Assembly: GCA_022562395.1 (NCBI GenBank)
Contig: JADFPI010000009.1
Span: 1 to 35,522, forward strand
Source: Patescibacteria group bacterium
GTDB lineage: Bacteria; Patescibacteriota; Microgenomatia; UBA8517
Length of the DNA stretch: 35,522 bases
Direction of reading: 5' to 3'
Positions 10,239 through 20,065 of the stretch are shown one piece after another; within the stretch, counting starts at the first letter, position 1; every line of letters begins with the position of its first letter. The notes below the pieces were generated by a model, which was not told the DNA's origin, searched no databases, and worked only from the letters and a program-made list of their open reading frames with translations. The translations under genes and the position numbers were made by a program.

Positions 10239-10862
10239 TTAATTTCGAGAGTATTTTCTAATTAACCCCACCACTTTACCCTGAATACGTACGTTTTTCA
10301 CAAAGATAGGACTCATTTGGGCGTTGGCCGGTTCTAGGCGTATTCTGGTTGTTTCCCTGAAAAACCGCTTCAGAGTTGCCATACCGTTATCCAACAAGGC
10401 AACTACAATATCGCCATTTTTAGCTTTATCGGTTTGCTCAACCACCACATAGTCTCCATCTCTAATTTGCTCTTCAATCATCGACTCGCCCCTTACTTGC
10501 AATACATAAACCCTTTTTTTAGCACTGGCAAATGTTGGCGGTATGGAAAGGGTTGCATTTGGATCGGTGTAAGGTTCGATTGGCGCGCCTGCCGCGATAA
10601 AACCCAAGATAGGAACGGCGATACCCTCATTAGAAAAATCGATACCGCTTCTTACGAGTTCAATGGAGCGTGTTTTCCCCCGCTTTCTTTTTATTAGCCC
10701 CTTGTCCTCAAGCGCTTGTAAGTGCTCGTGAACCGTTGCCAAAGAAGAAACCCCTATTGCCTCCGCGATTTGTTTTAAAGTAGGAGCGCTGCCATTTGCT
10801 TGAATATGCTGGGATATAAAATCTAGAATTTGTCCTTGCCTTTTATAGATTATCGGTGCCAT
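10239..10862 (-). CDS. lexA: LexA repressor (start revised to the internal ATG, MAPIIYKRQGQIL...)
   Basis: N-terminal winged helix RQGQILDFISQHI...APTLKQIAEAIGVSSLATVHEHLQALEDKGLI; Ala-Gly cleavage site GFIAAGAP; Ser/Lys dyad VRGESMIEEQIRDGDYVVV and ATLKRF. The track start at 10904 would place the promoter inside the gene. Confidence 0.93.
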   Translation of the reverse strand: MAPIIYKRQGQILDFISQHIQANGSAPTLKQIAEAIGVSSLATVHEHLQALEDKGLIKRKRGKTRSIELVRSGIDFSNEGIAVPILGFIAAGAPIEPYTDPNATLSIPPTFASAKKRVYVLQVRGESMIEEQIRDGDYVVVEQTDKAKNGDIVVALLDNGMATLKRFFRETTRIRLEPANAQMSPIFVKNVRIQGKVVGLIRKYSRN

Positions 10863-10897
10863 ATTTCCAAGATACAAACAAAACCCGAAGATGTCAA
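10863..10897 (-). promoter_or_regulatory. lexA promoter: TTGACA (10892-10897), 17 bp, TATCTT (10869-10874), 6 nt to ATG
   Basis: Hexamers and spacing read directly on the minus strand. Confidence 0.65.
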
Positions 10898-11023
10898 GTG
10901 CCATTTAAGCATATAAATAGCACGCGACCATGAGCTCTTCGAGTCTGAGCCTGAGGACTAATCCCTCAGAGTCGAATGACTTGCCGAAGGGTCAAGCATT
11001 ATAGTGTGATAGAATTTCGAAGT

Positions 11024-13048
11024 ATGGCAGAATTTAAACTAAAATCTCAGTACAAACCCACCCTAGATCAAAAAAGGGCTATTGCTAAATTAACTCATGG
11101 TATCAAAGACAAGATTGACTATCAGGTTCTTCTTGGAGTCACCGGATCTGGAAAAACTTTTACGGTGGCAAATGTAATACAAAATTTACAAAGGCCGGCC
11201 CTCATTATTTCCCATAACAAAACTTTGGCTGCGCAACTTTACCAAGAATTCCGTGACTATTTCCCGGAAAATGCGGTTTCCTACTTCGTCTCTTATTACG
11301 ATTATTACCAACCTGAGGCCTATATTCCCTCGACGGATACCTATATTGAAAAAGATGCCGGTATCAACGACCTAATCGATAAACTACGCCTAGCCGCAAC
11401 GACTAACTTATTAACAAGAAACGATAATATCGTGGTCGCTTCCGTTTCCTGTATATACAACATCGGTTCTCCCAAAGAGTACGGACACTTTGTTTTTGAA
11501 ATTAGCGAGGGCGTAAAAATCTCAAGAAAACAAATCATCGACAGGCTTATCGAGTTGCAATATGAGCGAGGAGATTTTGGTTTTCACCGGGGAACATTTA
11601 GAGTACGCGGAAATACAATTGATATTTATCCTGCATATCAAGACGAAGGAATTCGGTTGGAGCTAGGAAATGAAAAAATTAAGAGAGTAAGGACAATCGA
11701 CACAGTAACCGGTTCTGAAGTTAATGGTCAAATGTCAAAGGTTAAAAGTTATATATTGTATCCCGCCAAGCACTACATCACCGACCCCTCTAAAAACAAG
11801 CCTGTTTTCAAAGAAATTAGAAAAGATTTGGTGGAGCGGATTAAATATTTTAAAGACAAAAAAAAGGAGCTCGAAGCAGAAAGAATTAAACAAAAAGTTA
11901 CTTATGACCTTGAGATGATCGAGGAGGCCGGATATGTAAAAGGTATAGAAAATTATTCTAGATATTTCGACGGAAGAGCCCCGGGAGAGCCCCCTTACAC
12001 TTTGCTTGAATATTTCAACGAGCCATACGGACGTGACTGGCTTACCTTTATTGACGAAAGTCATATTGCTTTTCCACAAATAAGGGGTATGTTTGCTGGA
12101 GACCTTTCTCGTAAAAAGACTTTAATTGACTACGGTTTCCGACTCCCGGCCGCATACGACAACAGGCCTTTAACTTTCGACGAATTTATGCGAAGAATAC
12201 CTGGGTTTATTGCCACGAGTGCAACTCCCTCCGACTGGGAAATTTCTATGGCTAAAGGAAACGTGGTAGAACAATTGCTAAGACCAACCGGAATTTCTGA
12301 TCCGGAAGTAGAGATAAGACCGGTGAAAGAACAGGTGAAGGATGTAATCAAGGAAATAAAAAAAAGAGCCAAAAAGAAACAGCGCACCCTAGTTACCACT
12401 TTAACTAAAAAAACCGCTGAAGATCTTGCCCAATATTTGAAAGAACAAGATATTAAAGTCCACTATTTACACTCTGATATTGCTACGCTAGAACGAACCG
12501 ATATTTTGGACGACTTAAGAAAAGGAAAGTTTGACTGTCTAGTTGGAGTAAATTTATTAAGAGAGGGGCTTGATTTGCCGGAGGTTTCTCTGGTTGCAAT
12601 TCTTGACGCCGACAAGGAAGGGTTTTTAAGAAGCAAGGTTTCCTTAATTCAAACCATGGGCAGAGCCTCAAGACATGTAGAAGGCGAAGTGTTGCTTTAT
12701 GCTGATAATATAACCGGTTCAATTAAACGGGCGTTAAAAGAAGTTGAAAGGCGAAGAATGTATCAAGTAAAAATGAATAAAAAATTTGGTATTAAACCTA
12801 CATCTATCAAAAAACCGATTAGGGAAAAGTTGGTAGAAGAAGAAAAAGATGCCCGCTACGGTCAAATTTTCGGCTTTAAAGAACCGACGTTTGCAACTCT
12901 TCCCACCCTAGAACTCGATGGTTTAACTCCAATGGATAGAAGGAAACTTGTCACAAAGCTTCGCCGCGAGATGCACCTCGCTGCCCAAGATCTGAATTTC
13001 GAATTAGCAGCTGAAATCAGAGATAAGATAAACGAGCTTAAAACATAA
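11024..13048 (+). CDS. uvrB: Excinuclease ABC subunit B (start revised to MAEFKLKSQYKPT)
   Basis: LLGVTGSGKTFTVANVI, YYDYYQPEAYIPSTDTYIEKD, FIDESH, GVNLLREGLDLPEVSLVAILDADKEGFLRS, C-terminal UVR motif DLNFELAAEIRDKINEL. Confidence 0.97.
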   Translation: MAEFKLKSQYKPTLDQKRAIAKLTHGIKDKIDYQVLLGVTGSGKTFTVANVIQNLQRPALIISHNKTLAAQLYQEFRDYFPENAVSYFVSYYDYYQPEAYIPSTDTYIEKDAGINDLIDKLRLAATTNLLTRNDNIVVASVSCIYNIGSPKEYGHFVFEISEGVKISRKQIIDRLIELQYERGDFGFHRGTFRVRGNTIDIYPAYQDEGIRLELGNEKIKRVRTIDTVTGSEVNGQMSKVKSYILYPAKHYITDPSKNKPVFKEIRKDLVERIKYFKDKKKELEAERIKQKVTYDLEMIEEAGYVKGIENYSRYFDGRAPGEPPYTLLEYFNEPYGRDWLTFIDESHIAFPQIRGMFAGDLSRKKTLIDYGFRLPAAYDNRPLTFDEFMRRIPGFIATSATPSDWEISMAKGNVVEQLLRPTGISDPEVEIRPVKEQVKDVIKEIKKRAKKKQRTLVTTLTKKTAEDLAQYLKEQDIKVHYLHSDIATLERTDILDDLRKGKFDCLVGVNLLREGLDLPEVSLVAILDADKEGFLRSKVSLIQTMGRASRHVEGEVLLYADNITGSIKRALKEVERRRMYQVKMNKKFGIKPTSIKKPIREKLVEEEKDARYGQIFGFKEPTFATLPTLELDGLTPMDRRKLVTKLRREMHLAAQDLNFELAAEIRDKINELKT

Positions 13049-13092
13049 GCTTAAAAAAATAGGCCGACAATCTAGAAGGTAGTATTTTGGGG

Positions 13093-13098
13093 TATAAT
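13093..13098 (+). promoter_or_regulatory. Putative uvrA -10 element TATAAT
   Basis: ggggTATAATagatattg upstream of uvrA; no convincing -35 at standard spacing. Confidence 0.45.
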
Positions 13099-13190
13099 AG
13101 ATATTGTCCCGATATATTCGGGGCGGCAATGCATTGAGTTAGTATGAAAAAGGAAGTAATAAACACAGTTTGTAACAATTATTTGTACAA

Positions 13191-16118
13191 ATGAAAAAAG
13201 AGGTTATAAAAATACGAGGGGCACGACAACATAATCTCAAAAACATTGATGTTGATATCCCCAAAAATAAGCTTGTTGTTTTTACGGGCGTATCTGGAAG
13301 TGGCAAGAGTTCTTTAGCCTTCGACACGATTTATGCAGAAGGACAACGCCGTTATGTTGAAAGTCTATCAACTTATGCCAGGCAATTTTTAGGGATAATG
13401 CAAAAGCCTGACGTAGACCTTATTGAGGGTTTGTCTCCGGCAATTTCAATCGACCAAAAAACCACCTCTAGAAATCCACGCTCAACTGTAGGCACCGTTA
13501 CCGAAATCTACGATTACTTAAGGCTCCTTTTTGCTCGCGTCGGTCATCCACACTGTCCTGTCTGCGGTCGTGAAATTTCAAGTCAATCTTTGGACCAAGT
13601 CGTTGAATCCATTATTGAAAATATAGAAAAGATTTCTAAAAGCAAAAGCCAGGTCCGCTTTTTGATTCTCTCTCCAATTATTCGAGATAAAAAAGGTGAA
13701 TTTTCTTCACTCTTGGATAACTTGAAAGCAAAAGGATTTAGCCAAGCTAGAATTGACGGTCAAATCAAGAACCTACATGAGGAATTAGTTTTGATAAAAA
13801 CTAACAGACACACTATCGAGGCAGTAAACGACGGAGTTTCCGTCAATTCCAAAGATTTGAAAAATAAAGTTTATCGACAAAATTTAAAAAGTAGGCTTTC
13901 GGACTCCTGCGAACAAGCGCTTAATCTATCGGATGGGCTTTTGGTTTTTGCCGAAATTTTGGACAAATCTTTTGATCTACCTAAGGTCCCAAAAAAATTC
14001 TCCGACCACCTCTATTCTGAAAGGTTCGCTTGTCCCGTAGACAACATCCAACTTCCTGAAATCGAGCCAAGAACTTTTTCTTTCAACTCACCTCACGGCG
14101 CCTGTCCAACGTGCAATGGTATTGGAAAAATACTTAAGGTCGAACGAGATTTTGTATTTTCTGAAGATATAACAATAACCGAAGGAGGCATACTTCCATT
14201 CAAAAATATGTTTGAACACGATACTTGGTACGCACGTTTGGTCTTGAAAGTTTGCCAGGAGCACACAATTGACCCAAAAACACCTATCAGAAACTTAACC
14301 GAGAAACAAAAAGAATTACTACTCTTTGGAACGGGCGACGAGGATTATAAAGTCGAGGGGACCAACAGGTTCGGAAGATTGACTCACATTTACGAAACTT
14401 TCCCTGGAATTATTGCGGAGCTTGAATCTAAGCACGCTACCACCGAAAGCGATTGGGGAAAAGTAGAGATTGAAAAATACATGAGAGAAAAAACTTGCGA
14501 AACATGTAAAGGTGAACGACTTAAGAAGGAATCCTTAGGGATAACCATCGATAAACTATCAATCTCTCAAGTTTCTGAATTGACGATAACACAGGCACTT
14601 GAGTGGATAAAATCCTTAAAGAAAAGCGAAAAGACTCTTAATCAACGCGAAAAACAAATAGCGAAGCTAATCCTAAACGAAATTGAAACCCGTTTAAAAT
14701 TTTTATCATCGGTGGGAATTGAATATTTAACGCTAGCCAGGTCTGCGGCGTCTCTCGCCGGCGGGGAAGCGCAAAGGATTCGCTTGGCCAGTCAAATTGG
14801 TTCTGGTCTATCCGGAGTTTTATATGTACTTGACGAGCCAACAATCGGCCTTCACCAGCGTGATAATCAGAAATTAATCGACACCCTAAAAATGCTTCGC
14901 GACTTGGGAAATACTGTAGTGGTGGTCGAACACGATAGACAAATGATATTGCAATGTGACGTGGTTATAGACTTTGGTCCCGGGGCCGGAAAGGCAGGAG
15001 GTGAAATTGTAGTTAAGGGTACACCAAACACGTTGCGCAAAAATCAAAAATCGATTACTGCAAAGTTCCTCTCCGGTAAAAGAAAAGTAGAAGTGCCAGG
15101 TAGACAAATAGACGAGGAGGCCAATGGTAAGCTTACACTGCACGGTTGTTCACAATACAATCTCAAAAATATTAACGTCGATTTTCCGCTGGGCAAGCTT
15201 ATTGCTATCACCGGAGTCTCCGGTAGCGGAAAATCAACTCTTCTTGTTGAAACTCTCTATCCGTCGTTGAGGAAGGCTTTAAATCCCTATTACAAAGAAG
15301 AAGTTGGGAAGCACAAAGGTGTTTCTGGGGTAGAGAATATCGATAAAGTTATTTTAATAGACCAATCTCCCATCGGTAAAACACCTAGAAGTAACCCCGC
15401 CACCTATACAAAACTTTTTGATTATATTCGTGAAGTCTATGCTAATACTCGTGAATCGAGGGCTTCGGGATTTAAAAAGGGAAGATTTTCTTTTAATGTT
15501 CGCGGCGGGCGCTGTGAGACCTGTGAAGGCCAAGGACAAATAAAAATAGAGATGCAATTCATGAGTGACCTTTGGGTAACCTGTGAAGTATGCTCTGCTA
15601 AACGATATAACTCACAAACCCTAGAGATTAACTATAAAGGGAAAAATATCGCCGATGTTTTAGCGATGACGGTGGCCGAAGCAAAGGAGTTTTTCCACGC
15701 ATACAGACCGATCGTGACTCGTCTAGAAACGCTCGAGGCAGTCGGTCTTGGTTACATGGAATTAGGACAACCGGCCACGACCCTATCGGGGGGAGAAGCA
15801 CAAAGAGTGAAGTTATCGAGCGAACTTGCAAAAAAAGCAACCGGCAATACTGTTTATATTTTAGATGAGCCAACCACAGGCCTTCATTTTGCCGATATTG
15901 AAAAACTTCTGCAAGTTTTAAGACTTCTCATCGAAAAGGGGAATAGCGTATTCATCATTGAGCACAATCTCGATGTTATTAAAAACGCTGATTGGATTAT
16001 TGATTTGGGGCCAGAAGGAGGAGAGGCGGGAGGAGAAATAGTTGCCCAGGGTACCGTCGCCGGCTTGGCAAAAGTCAAATCCTCCTACACCGGACAATTC
16101 TTAAGTAAACTTATTTAA
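13191..16118 (+). CDS. uvrA: Excinuclease ABC subunit A
   Basis: [35 protein letters not shown], zinc motifs CPVCG and [30 protein letters not shown] signatures [19 protein letters not shown] and [15 protein letters not shown]. Confidence 0.98.
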   Translation: MKKEVIKIRGARQHNLKNIDVDIPKNKLVVFTGVSGSGKSSLAFDTIYAEGQRRYVESLSTYARQFLGIMQKPDVDLIEGLSPAISIDQKTTSRNPRSTVGTVTEIYDYLRLLFARVGHPHCPVCGREISSQSLDQVVESIIENIEKISKSKSQVRFLILSPIIRDKKGEFSSLLDNLKAKGFSQARIDGQIKNLHEELVLIKTNRHTIEAVNDGVSVNSKDLKNKVYRQNLKSRLSDSCEQALNLSDGLLVFAEILDKSFDLPKVPKKFSDHLYSERFACPVDNIQLPEIEPRTFSFNSPHGACPTCNGIGKILKVERDFVFSEDITITEGGILPFKNMFEHDTWYARLVLKVCQEHTIDPKTPIRNLTEKQKELLLFGTGDEDYKVEGTNRFGRLTHIYETFPGIIAELESKHATTESDWGKVEIEKYMREKTCETCKGERLKKESLGITIDKLSISQVSELTITQALEWIKSLKKSEKTLNQREKQIAKLILNEIETRLKFLSSVGIEYLTLARSAASLAGGEAQRIRLASQIGSGLSGVLYVLDEPTIGLHQRDNQKLIDTLKMLRDLGNTVVVVEHDRQMILQCDVVIDFGPGAGKAGGEIVVKGTPNTLRKNQKSITAKFLSGKRKVEVPGRQIDEEANGKLTLHGCSQYNLKNINVDFPLGKLIAITGVSGSGKSTLLVETLYPSLRKALNPYYKEEVGKHKGVSGVENIDKVILIDQSPIGKTPRSNPATYTKLFDYIREVYANTRESRASGFKKGRFSFNVRGGRCETCEGQGQIKIEMQFMSDLWVTCEVCSAKRYNSQTLEINYKGKNIADVLAMTVAEAKEFFHAYRPIVTRLETLEAVGLGYMELGQPATTLSGGEAQRVKLSSELAKKATGNTVYILDEPTTGLHFADIEKLLQVLRLLIEKGNSVFIIEHNLDVIKNADWIIDLGPEGGEAGGEIVAQGTVAGLAKVKSSYTGQFLSKLI

Positions 16119-16146
16119 GAGGATTTGTCCAATAAATTTTATTGAG

Positions 16147-16158
16147 TATACTAGCAAT
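16147..16158 (+). promoter_or_regulatory. Putative leaderless promoter: TATACT (16147-16152) plus 6 nt to ATG
   Basis: Sequence TATACT-agcaat-ATG; TTGTCC lies 16 bp upstream. Confidence 0.55.
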
Positions 16159-18045
16159 ATGTTCAAAAAACTTGTAATTCTTCTACTTTTTGCAAGTCTA
16201 CTGATTTTCCCAAAAGTACTTTCGGCGCAAAGTGATTTTATCATAGACGCAACCGTTACCTACGATATCCAAGAAGAAGGCACAACCATCGTTACCCACG
16301 AAATAACCTTAACAAATAACCTTTCAAACCTTTACGCTACCTCGTATACGATGGGCCTGGAAGGCCTTCAGCCAGAAAACATTCGTGTTTATAAAGGCAA
16401 TAGCGAACTTAAGCTAAATATCAACACTGACGGCGATAGCACTTCGATGGAGGTTTTATTTGACTCTCCCGCAGTTGGAAAAGGAAATTTTCAAAAATTT
16501 ACAATATCGTTTGAAGAAGGCAGCTTTGCTACAAAATCGGGGGAAGTTTGGGAAATATCTATTCCTCGCTTATCATCTCCGGAGAATTTTAGAACTTATA
16601 AAGTAAATCTTCTCGTTCCTCAATCTTTTGGCCAACGAGCCTTTATTTCTCCCGAGCCCATCAATAAAACCCAAACTGCAGACAAATACTCATATGTATT
16701 TGAAAAAAACTCTATCGCCGTCTCCGGGATTTCAGCAGGTTTTGGTGAATTTCAGGTATTTTCTTTTTCACTAAGTTATCATCTAGAAAATCCCTTAAAC
16801 AGAGCGGCTTACACGGAAATTGCAATTCCTCCTGACACAGCCTTTCAAAAGGTTTACTTTCAGTCAATTGATCCAGTTCCCGAAAAAGTCTACATTGACG
16901 CGGACGGCAATTGGCTGGCAGTCTACAAACTTAAAGCCAGAGAAAGAATGGATATCTCAGCAATTGGCTCCGTTCAGATTTTTGCCCAACCTAGGCAATT
17001 CCCAGAACCTGATGAGGCAGTCCTCGAGGAAAACAAAAAAGAAACAGAGTTTTGGCAATCAAGTGACCCTAATATAAAGGAGTTAGCGCAAATTTATTCT
17101 ACTCCAAGACAAATTTACGACTTCGTTACGAACAGTCTAACTTATAATTACGACCGCGTGCGACCCAATGTACAAAGGATGGGGGCAAAAGAAGCGTTAA
17201 TAAATCCAAACGCTGCAATTTGCTTGGAATTTACCGACCTTTTTGTCGCCATTACCCGTGCTGCGGGTATTCCGGCAAGAGAGGTAAACGGATACGCGTA
17301 CAGTGAAAACCCAGTACTCCAACCACTGTCTCTTGTCGCAGACGTCCTTCATGCCTGGCCAGAGTATTGGGATAGCGAGAAAAAGGTTTGGGTTCCAGTA
17401 GACCCTACCTGGGGGTCTACTACCGGCGGGGTAGACTACTTCACTAAACTCGACTTAAGACATTTTACCTTTGTCATCCACGGAGCAAACCCAAATCAAC
17501 CATATCCACCGGGCTCTTATAAACTAGGCCCCAATCCCCAAAAGGACGTCTTTGTTAATTTTGGCCAACTCCCCCAAACCCTGTCGAGTACTCCGGAAAT
17601 TACTGCCGAGACTATAAGTCTGTTTCCCATATCCAACATGAAATTGTCAGTAAAAATATATAATCCAGGACCGTCTGCTTTATACGATTTAAATCCTAAA
17701 ATTCTCTTTGACAAAAGTGAGGTGCTTTCTCAAGAAATAGAAATTTTACCACCCTTTTCTAACTACGAGCTAGAGAGTACAATACCCTTTAGTTTCTTGG
17801 GGAAAAAAACGCCGCAACAGGTAGAAATTGTGGTTGCTGGGGAAAAGCTAGTAGTGCCCGGATTTAAAACGCAGGTTGTAATCTACAATTTGGTCGGATT
17901 GTTTATAATTCTTTTACTGATAGCAACTTTTATCTTTTTGAAGATTAAACGCCTAAATATTTTCAAAATAGTAAACCTTATTAAATCTGCTCGAATTAAA
18001 AAGGCGCAAAATGAAACTAAAAAGTCAGAAATTCACAAAGGTTAA
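16159..18045 (+). CDS. Secreted/membrane-anchored transglutaminase-like domain protein
   Basis: N-terminal signal peptide (FKKLVILLLFASLLIFPKVLSA); transglutaminase core AAICLEFTDLFVAITRAAGIPAREVNGY...LHAWPEYWDSEKKVWVPVDPTW; C-terminal TM helix. Confidence 0.93.
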   Translation: MFKKLVILLLFASLLIFPKVLSAQSDFIIDATVTYDIQEEGTTIVTHEITLTNNLSNLYATSYTMGLEGLQPENIRVYKGNSELKLNINTDGDSTSMEVLFDSPAVGKGNFQKFTISFEEGSFATKSGEVWEISIPRLSSPENFRTYKVNLLVPQSFGQRAFISPEPINKTQTADKYSYVFEKNSIAVSGISAGFGEFQVFSFSLSYHLENPLNRAAYTEIAIPPDTAFQKVYFQSIDPVPEKVYIDADGNWLAVYKLKARERMDISAIGSVQIFAQPRQFPEPDEAVLEENKKETEFWQSSDPNIKELAQIYSTPRQIYDFVTNSLTYNYDRVRPNVQRMGAKEALINPNAAICLEFTDLFVAITRAAGIPAREVNGYAYSENPVLQPLSLVADVLHAWPEYWDSEKKVWVPVDPTWGSTTGGVDYFTKLDLRHFTFVIHGANPNQPYPPGSYKLGPNPQKDVFVNFGQLPQTLSSTPEITAETISLFPISNMKLSVKIYNPGPSALYDLNPKILFDKSEVLSQEIEILPPFSNYELESTIPFSFLGKKTPQQVEIVVAGEKLVVPGFKTQVVIYNLVGLFIILLLIATFIFLKIKRLNIFKIVNLIKSARIKKAQNETKKSEIHKG

Positions 18046-19342
18046 CGCTCTTAAACTTCCAGAAGCCCCGGGTGTGTATATTTTTCAAAACGAAAAAGAA
18101 AAACGTGTATATATTGGAAAATCAACAAACATAAAAAAAAGAGTTATTTCCTACTTCGCCAGAAGTCTTTCCGAAAAAACTACAAGAATGAAAAAAGAGA
18201 CAAAAAAATTTTCTATTATTTTAGTAAATTCAGAGCTGGAATCGCTCCTTCTCGAAGCACATCTGGTTAGAAAATACAGACCAAAGTACAATTCCTCTCT
18301 CAAAGACGACAAACACCCTCTATATATAAGAATCACCAATGATCGATACCCGCTGGCATTGACTGCCAGAAAAATAGATGAAGACAAGAAAAATATTGCA
18401 TTTTACGGGCCTTTCCCTTCATCTAAAAATGTTAAAGGCGTCTTAAAAATGACAAGAAGAATATTTCCCTACGCAGAACACAAACTAGGAAAAAGAGGTT
18501 GCCTTTATAGTCAAATTGGTCTGTGTCAACCTTGCCCGAATGAAATTGAGAAGGTAAAAGACAAAAAATTAAGAAGTAAGTTGACCGAAGAATACAGAAG
18601 CAACCTTTCAAATATGAATAAATTGCTCTCGGGGAAAATAAAATTTGTAAGACGTGGGTTAGAAAAACGTATGAAGGTTTTTGCAAAAGAAGAAAAATTT
18701 GAAGCAGCCGCAAAAATACGTGAGCAAATAGAAAAACTCGACTATATTACTCAACCAATTACTCCTATAAGGTATTTTCTCAAAAACCCTAACCTGATAG
18801 AGGATATCAGAGAGCAGGAATTAATTGAACTTAAAAAAATTCTAACTGAATACCTAAAAATGCCAAAATCTTTAAGAAGAATAGAATGTTTTGACGTTGC
18901 CCACCTTGCTGGAAGTAAACCTACTGCCTCAATGGTTACTTTCATTAAAGCAGAGCCTGAAAAGACACTATATAGGCACTTTCGTATCAAACAAAAAAGG
19001 GGCCAAGACGACATCGCCTCTTTGGCCGAGGTAGCAAAAAGAAGAACTAAATACCTATCAGGCTGGGGAATACCAGACCTCATTGTTGTCGATGGTGGAA
19101 AAGGTCAAGTGTCTTCCTTTTTTAGAGTTTTTAGACAACACAGAATCGCTGTAGTAGGGCTCGCCAAGCGATTTGAACAATTAGTAATTCCTAAGGAAAA
19201 AAATGGAAAAATCTCGTTCTCGCTAGTAACCCTAAAACAAGGCCCGGCATTAAATCTTTTGCAAAGATTAAGAAATGAAGCCCACCGTTTTGCCAGGCGT
19301 TACCACCATAAACTTTTAAAAAAGGAGCTTATTCCCTCTTAA
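18011..19342 (+). CDS. uvrC: UvrC-like excinuclease subunit (short; no C-terminal HhH region)
   Basis: GIY-YIG domain PGVYIFQNEKEKRVYIGKSTNIKKRVISYF, UVR motif EEKFEAAAKIREQIEKL, RNase H-like part RRIECFDVAHLAGSKPTASMVTF, PDLIVVDGGKGQVS, LLQRLRNEAHRFARRYHHKL. Confidence 0.93.
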   Translation: MKLKSQKFTKVNALKLPEAPGVYIFQNEKEKRVYIGKSTNIKKRVISYFARSLSEKTTRMKKETKKFSIILVNSELESLLLEAHLVRKYRPKYNSSLKDDKHPLYIRITNDRYPLALTARKIDEDKKNIAFYGPFPSSKNVKGVLKMTRRIFPYAEHKLGKRGCLYSQIGLCQPCPNEIEKVKDKKLRSKLTEEYRSNLSNMNKLLSGKIKFVRRGLEKRMKVFAKEEKFEAAAKIREQIEKLDYITQPITPIRYFLKNPNLIEDIREQELIELKKILTEYLKMPKSLRRIECFDVAHLAGSKPTASMVTFIKAEPEKTLYRHFRIKQKRGQDDIASLAEVAKRRTKYLSGWGIPDLIVVDGGKGQVSSFFRVFRQHRIAVVGLAKRFEQLVIPKEKNGKISFSLVTLKQGPALNLLQRLRNEAHRFARRYHHKLLKKELIPS

Positions 19343-19420
19343 CGAACAAAATTTCTTGACAATCTGGCCAATGAAGCTGCAACATTATACTAGCGCTCAA
19401 GACTACGCCTTATAAATAGA

Positions 19421-19822
19421 ATGAAAAATATTTTACGTCTTTATTTAATAGATACGCTGGCTCTGTATGCAGTAAGCCAAATAGCAGGAGGGATTGTCCT
19501 TGACAGCGGATTTGAAACACTACTTCTTGCCGGTGTGGGCCTCACGGTAGCTTCAGTTCTCGTAAGACCAGTAATTAATCTGCTTCTTCTTCCCCTGAAC
19601 CTTATCACTTTCGGGCTATTCCGATGGGTGTCCTCTGCGATAGCGCTATATTTAGTAACCCTTGTTGTACCGGGGTTTACCATTGTTGCGTTTAATTTTG
19701 TAGGTTTTTCTTCGAAGTGGATTGTAATACCACCGATAAATCTTTCCGGCATACTTGCCTTCGTTGCCTTCTCCTTTTTATTGTCGGTTATTACCTCAAT
19801 CGTTCACTGGATTATTAAATAA
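19421..19822 (+). CDS. Phage holin family IV-like small membrane protein
   Basis: 133 aa, four hydrophobic segments, VLVRPVINLLLLPLNLITFGLFRWVSSAIALYLV pattern. Confidence 0.8.
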   Translation: MKNILRLYLIDTLALYAVSQIAGGIVLDSGFETLLLAGVGLTVASVLVRPVINLLLLPLNLITFGLFRWVSSAIALYLVTLVVPGFTIVAFNFVGFSSKWIVIPPINLSGILAFVAFSFLLSVITSIVHWIIK

Positions 19823-19836
19823 GGGTATTTTGGGTA

Positions 19837-19848
19837 TATAATACAGGT
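19837..19848 (+). promoter_or_regulatory. Putative leaderless promoter: TATAAT (19837-19842) plus 6 nt to GTG
   Basis: Sequence TATAAT-acaggt-GTG. Confidence 0.5.
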
Positions 19849-20058
19849 GTGCAAAAGCTATTCCTTATTATCCAGATAATTTCAGCAGTCCTTTTGGTAG
19901 CGGTTGTTCTTGTACAATCAAAAGGAAAGGGGTTCGCCAGAAGCCGGGGCGCTAGTGCCTCCTTTACCAGACGAGGTTTAGAAAGGCTAGTTTTCAGGCT
20001 GACCTTCATAATCGCCGCCGTCTTCACCTTGGTCTCGGCGTTGCAGATTGCATTTTAA
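19849..20058 (+). CDS. secG: Preprotein translocase subunit SecG
   Basis: 69 aa, two hydrophobic segments flanking VLVQSKGKGFARSRGASASFTRRGLERLVFRLT; GTG start. Confidence 0.85.
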   Translation: MQKLFLIIQIISAVLLVAVVLVQSKGKGFARSRGASASFTRRGLERLVFRLTFIIAAVFTLVSALQIAF

Positions 20059-20065
20059 CCAATAA

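Noticed and set aside
19363-19391. TTGACA...TATACT as promoter of the holin-like gene
   Set aside because: The spacer is about 24 bp, outside the usual 15-20 bp range.
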